Shown one piece after another: positions 60,552 to 64,000 of a stretch of DNA of 64,000 nucleotides. This DNA comes from an uncultured Clostridia bacterium (GTDB taxonomy: Bacteria > Bacillota > Clostridia > Christensenellales > Borkfalkiaceae), in the NCBI GenBank assembly GCA_934271255.1, contig CAKQQS010000009.1, forward strand, positions 21,251-85,250. The letters run 5' to 3'. Within the stretch, counting starts at the first letter, position 1. Each line of letters opens with the position of its first letter. The notes beneath the pieces were generated by a model, which saw only the letters and a list, made by a program, of their open reading frames with translations, was not told where the DNA came from and made no database searches. The translations under genes and the position numbers were made by a program.

Positions 60552-61433
60552 ATGGCTACGATTACGAACAAAGATATGGTGAATAAAAAACGCTTGTCGG
60601 CGAAAAGCGTTATAAAAACGACGGCGTTATACGTAGGACTGACGTTGATAACCCTTATAATAGCGTTCCCGTTTTTCGTATTGCTTTCCAGAAGTTTTAT
60701 GACGGACGCGGAAATATCTTCTTTCGACGTAAAGATTTTCCCGACGGCATTGTCGCTTAATCCTTACAAAAAAGCGTTTGATACCGCGTTGTCGAAATAT
60801 ATTTTCAATACGCTTGTAATAATTTTATGCAACTGCATATTTATACCTTTCACGGCGGCTTTAAGCGCGTACGCTTTTGCTAAATTAAAGTTTGCGGGCA
60901 AAGAAATTATATTTTTCATCGCGTTATGTACGACGATGTTGCCTACGATAGTAACTCAAATCCCGTTATATACGATGTATACGAAACTGAACTGGCTGGA
61001 TACTTATTTGCCTTTAATCATTCCGGGATTATTCGGCGGCGGGGCTTTGAATATATTCTTGATACGACAGTATATGAGAGTCGTCCCGAACAGTATTATG
61101 GAGGCCGCGCAGATTGACGGGTGCGGTTGGTTTATGTTTTTCGTTCGGTTTATGATACCTTTGGCAAAACCGGTTATCGTTTTGGTAGCGGTACAAACGT
61201 TTATGGCGACGTGGAACGATTTTACAAGCCCGCTCATTTATATAAACGACGAAAGCAAGTTTACTCTTTCCGTAGGCGTGTATATGAAGTTTTTACAAGA
61301 CAGCGGCGGGGAGTTTTTACACAATCAAAGAATGGCGACGGGAGTTATTATGTCGATACCTTTGATAGTGATTTTCTTCTTTTTTCAAAAGCAATTGATA
61401 GAAGGCGTTTCGCTTTCGGGTATAAAATCATAG
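60552..61433 (+). CDS. Sugar ABC transporter permease, MalG/UgpE type
   Basis: A protein of 293 residues with six membrane helices. Seen: ALYVGLTLITLIIAFPFFVLLSRS, LSAYAFAKLKFAGKE, the helix LPTIVTQIPLYTMYTKLNWLDTYLPLIIPG and the EAA loop SIMEAAQIDGCGWFMFFVRFMIP, followed by WNDFTSPLIYIND. It forms the channel with the preceding permease and passes the sugar from the upstream lipoprotein. Confidence 0.92.
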   Translation: MATITNKDMVNKKRLSAKSVIKTTALYVGLTLITLIIAFPFFVLLSRSFMTDAEISSFDVKIFPTALSLNPYKKAFDTALSKYIFNTLVIILCNCIFIPFTAALSAYAFAKLKFAGKEIIFFIALCTTMLPTIVTQIPLYTMYTKLNWLDTYLPLIIPGLFGGGALNIFLIRQYMRVVPNSIMEAAQIDGCGWFMFFVRFMIPLAKPVIVLVAVQTFMATWNDFTSPLIYINDESKFTLSVGVYMKFLQDSGGEFLHNQRMATGVIMSIPLIVIFFFFQKQLIEGVSLSGIKS

Positions 61434-61447
61434 GATAGGAGAAAACG

Positions 61448-62449
61448 ATGAAAAAAACAAGCAGACTATTTTTATTGTTAATCGCGTTTACGTTGTTGAT
61501 TTCTTGCGCGTTGTTCGTTTTTGGCAGACGCGACGGTTCGGTTGCTGCGGACGCAAACGGCGTTATGAAAGCGACCTCTTTGCATTTTATCAACGTAAAC
61601 ACAAAACTTGCCGGTGAAAACGACTGTACGGCTAATTCCGTACTGATACAGCATAACGGCAAAAATATATTGATCGATACGGGAATATATTACGAAAGTT
61701 CAAAAGAAAAAGTCGTCGAATATTTAAAAAAACAAGGCGTACAAAAAGTCGACTATTTAATTTTGACGCATTTTCATAACGACCATATCGGGGGTGCCGA
61801 CGCGGTCGTAAAGAGTTTCGATATCGGTAAAGTATACTTTAAAATGACGGATAATTTGATTAAATCGAATACGTATCCGAAACACGACTACGACAACGTT
61901 ATATTGAGTTTGCGGTATAAAGTCAATTCCGACAAAACGTATCCGAGAACGATCGAACCTAAAAAAGAAGGGTACAGAGTTCAGGTAGATAAAGAAACGT
62001 ATTTCGAGTTTTATAACTGTACGGAAATGTTTTCGGACAAGAATATGGGGCTTGACGCTAACTATTACAGCCTTATGGTGCTGTTCGCTCACGGCAATGC
62101 AAAAGCGTTTATAGGCGGGGACGCCGCAGATTTAAGCGACAAGTATATCGTCAATAAAATCGGACACGTAGACGTTTTCGGGTTGCAACATCATGGTACG
62201 GATTTGCCGTATAATTCGCAGGTTATTTTCGACGAGTTAACGCCTACGTACAGTATAGCGACCACTTATTTTTGGGACGAAACGGTACCGGGTTTTAATC
62301 ATATGATTTATTTGCCGGGCAAAGGTGTTTTGGAAAGAGCGAAAAAAGTAAACTCCACCGTGTTGCTTACGGGCGATTTGGATCATATAGTTTTTGACAG
62401 CAACTCGCAAAACTTTATCATCAGAAACAAAATTACGATAAGCAGATAA
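61448..62449 (+). CDS. Exported metallo-beta-lactamase-fold hydrolase
   Basis: A protein of 333 residues. An N-terminal hydrophobic signal ends in LISC (Cys20), so it could be a lipoprotein or have a plain signal anchor. The metal motif is H108-F-H110-N-D112-H113, with later GGDAADL and LQHHGTDLPYN supplying the remaining ligands, as in the ComEC-like MBL branch. The fold occurs in nucleases, phosphodiesterases and lactonases, and no substrate can be named. It follows the permease genes by 14 bases with an AGGAG site. Its presence in a sugar operon is unusual and suggests removal of a phosphodiester or similar decoration. Confidence 0.75.
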   Translation: MKKTSRLFLLLIAFTLLISCALFVFGRRDGSVAADANGVMKATSLHFINVNTKLAGENDCTANSVLIQHNGKNILIDTGIYYESSKEKVVEYLKKQGVQKVDYLILTHFHNDHIGGADAVVKSFDIGKVYFKMTDNLIKSNTYPKHDYDNVILSLRYKVNSDKTYPRTIEPKKEGYRVQVDKETYFEFYNCTEMFSDKNMGLDANYYSLMVLFAHGNAKAFIGGDAADLSDKYIVNKIGHVDVFGLQHHGTDLPYNSQVIFDELTPTYSIATTYFWDETVPGFNHMIYLPGKGVLERAKKVNSTVLLTGDLDHIVFDSNSQNFIIRNKITISR

Positions 62450-62478
62450 ATAATAATATAATTATTAAGGAGAAAATT

Positions 62479-64000
62479 ATGGGAAAAATCAGAAAAACAA
62501 TTATTACGTGTTTGTCGGTATTGCTTGCCGTTTTGTGTTGCGTTTCCGCGCAAAACGTTTTCGGCAAAGAAAAGACAAAACGTCTGCGCGTTTACGCTGC
62601 GGACGAAACCGTCGCGCCGTTGTATTCTATTACTGTATGGCATAATTACCCCGCGTCCGGCGAAAACTTCGTGTTTACTTTCCACAGCGGAGCAGACGTT
62701 GCCATTTACGAAACGTTTAACGCAACCGAGTTGTACGACGCCGTAAAAGGAAAAATACGCATCAACGGAAAAACGCTTGAAGAAATCAATGCCGAAATAA
62801 GCGGAACGGTAACCGTTGCGGATATAGGACAAACTCATAAACTGACGTTAAACGTCGCGCGCAGTTACTTGAAATGGGACGGAACGGACACGTTCACGAT
62901 GGAAAGCGGAATATATTTTCCGAACGGAGCAAAGACGGACAGAACGACGAGCAAAATAATGTACGAAGGAACTATTGACGAAAACGCGTATTCGCAAAGC
63001 GGTTGTAAGTTTAAAGAATACGTAATCGCGAACGGGGAAATCGCGCCGTTCAGAACGTTCGTATTGTATCATAACTCGTTCAACGCCGGCTACGATACGT
63101 TGATAGCGATATTCAACAACGGAAACGCGGACGTTCCCGTATTAGTAGACGGAATGAGTTCGTCAACCTTAATGGAAATCGTAGGGGACAAGATAAAGAT
63201 AAACGGAGTCAAAATAAGCGAGATAACAAGCGGACTGTCTTTTTTGAATATCGGGTCCGATGCGAAGATAGCGATGAACGTATTGCAAAGCGCGAATATA
63301 TTGAAGAAAGACGGAACGGACGTTATCGAAATAGAAGAAGGGCTGGTATTACCTAACGGACTTACGATAGACAGAGGCGTAAAACAAGTATTGTACGAAT
63401 ACGTAGGCGGCGAAGGCAGCAATTCCGACAGTTTGTTCTGCGACGACATCAAGGTAAACTTTTACGGGAACGGGGCAGACGGAAATATGAACGGCATATC
63501 GGTAACGTACGGAACCACCGTAACTTTACCTAAAAACGCGTTCGGCAAAACGAGTTGGATTTTCAAAGGCTGGTCGACCGAAGAAAACGGAGAAGTCGTA
63601 TACGGCGACGAAGCGGAAATAAAATTCGTTATCGGAGAAGGTATAACGGAAGTCGGCGAACTGAATCTTTACGCGGTATGGGAAGCGATAACGTATACCG
63701 TAACGTATAAGAGCGAAGACGGTAGCAGAGTATTAGGCGTCGTAAACGTATTAAGCGGAAACGGCGCGGTATATTCGGGCGAGAAACTCGTAAAGGACGG
63801 AACGGACGAGTATTATTACAGATTTGAAAAATGGGTAACCGTAGCGGGCGGGGACGAAGAAGCGGATCTCGGCTCGGTAACCGAAGATAAGGTTGTGTAC
63901 GCAAAGTTTATAAAAGAACAGAGAACCGTCGCGCCGTTGTATTCTATTACTGTATGGCATAATTACCCCGCGTCCGGCGAAAACTTCGTGTTTACTTTCC
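62479..64000 (+). CDS. Large repetitive exported surface protein, start only
   Basis: The frame is open from ATG at 62479 (AAGGAG at 62467-62472) to the window end, 507 codons so far. A signal peptide covers about residues 1-32. Two 'INGK' modules follow (IRINGKTLEEIN and IKINGVKISEITSG, each with a closing segment such as GLVLPNGLTIDRG), as in the protein at 54465. A Listeria-Bacteroides type repeat follows (FKGWSTEENGE to LYAVWE) and a related second one (YRFEKWVT to VYAKF). At residue about 483 the sequence from residue 44 begins again without change. It is a surface adhesin-like protein; length unknown. Confidence 0.7.
   Translation, partial: MGKIRKTIITCLSVLLAVLCCVSAQNVFGKEKTKRLRVYAADETVAPLYSITVWHNYPASGENFVFTFHSGADVAIYETFNATELYDAVKGKIRINGKTLEEINAEISGTVTVADIGQTHKLTLNVARSYLKWDGTDTFTMESGIYFPNGAKTDRTTSKIMYEGTIDENAYSQSGCKFKEYVIANGEIAPFRTFVLYHNSFNAGYDTLIAIFNNGNADVPVLVDGMSSSTLMEIVGDKIKINGVKISEITSGLSFLNIGSDAKIAMNVLQSANILKKDGTDVIEIEEGLVLPNGLTIDRGVKQVLYEYVGGEGSNSDSLFCDDIKVNFYGNGADGNMNGISVTYGTTVTLPKNAFGKTSWIFKGWSTEENGEVVYGDEAEIKFVIGEGITEVGELNLYAVWEAITYTVTYKSEDGSRVLGVVNVLSGNGAVYSGEKLVKDGTDEYYYRFEKWVTVAGGDEEADLGSVTEDKVVYAKFIKEQRTVAPLYSITVWHNYPASGENFVFTF
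62607..64000 (+). repeat. Exact 77-bp repeat with a 1317-bp period
   Basis: The 77 bases at 62607-62683 recur unchanged at 63924-64000, where the window ends, so the true repeat may be longer. The period of 1317 bp is 439 codons, keeping the frame. It suggests tandem, recently duplicated modules of about 439 residues. Confidence 0.9.

Noticed and set aside
62383..62838. Frame on the - strand opposite the end of the MBL gene and the start of the last protein
   Set aside because: It lies opposite two well-supported genes and an intergenic gap and shows no family features.

Overview
The window reads as a chromosomal segment of a Gram-positive bacterium of the Bacillota, most likely a host-associated member of the class Clostridia. 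Support comes from rlmB next to a SigH-like sigma factor, dnaX-ybaB-recR, spoVT followed by a SpoVB-like flippase, secG-rnr-smpB-ssrA, consensus sigma-A promoters and many lipobox proteins that begin with Met-Lys-Lys. The genus cannot be fixed from the sequence. Almost every gene lies on the + strand. Most codons end in a way that leaves long open frames on the opposite strand; those are shadows.

Layout. 1-4901: information-processing genes (rlmB 3' end, sigH-like, dnaX, ybaB, recR, a gpsA-like dehydrogenase, a VOC protein with an HTH-like tail). 4902-5312: regulatory gap with a terminator, a strong promoter and ATGCAT-type palindromes. 5313-14861: a lipoprotein and a complete oligopeptide ABC transporter (OppA-B-C-D-F) whose subunits carry large extra segments. 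14873-37680: five giant surface lipoproteins, headed by a 2515-residue subtilisin-like protease with a BspA-type leucine-rich-repeat tail. With the peptide transporter they suggest an extracellular protein capture, cleavage and uptake strategy. 37808-43321: spoVT, spoVB-like, dus, a degenerate nitrilase-fold protein and a Na/phosphate cotransporter. 43385-47046: glycolysis (pgk, tpiA, gpmI). 47126-50396: secG, rnr, smpB and the tmRNA gene.

Immediately 3' of the tmRNA gene (50397 to about 53223) is an AT-rich three-gene island. It is flanked by a 16-bp direct repeat of the tmRNA 3' end and ends in a densely palindromic non-coding stretch. Its genes are an AbiEi-like winged-helix protein, a zinc-ribbon plus HEPN-motif protein and a two-TM coiled-coil protein. 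I regard this as a candidate small defence or toxin-antitoxin cassette and the most promising lead for something undescribed.

53420-64000 is a carbohydrate locus: a divergent AraC regulator with a well-formed two-promoter control region, a surface protein, a lipoprotein with a probable alpha/alpha-barrel glycosidase domain, a sugar ABC transporter without its own ATPase, an exported metallo-beta-lactamase-fold hydrolase, and the start of a repetitive surface protein that runs off the window. That last protein shares a repeated 'INGK' module with the first gene of the operon and contains an exact 77-bp repeat spaced by 439 codons.
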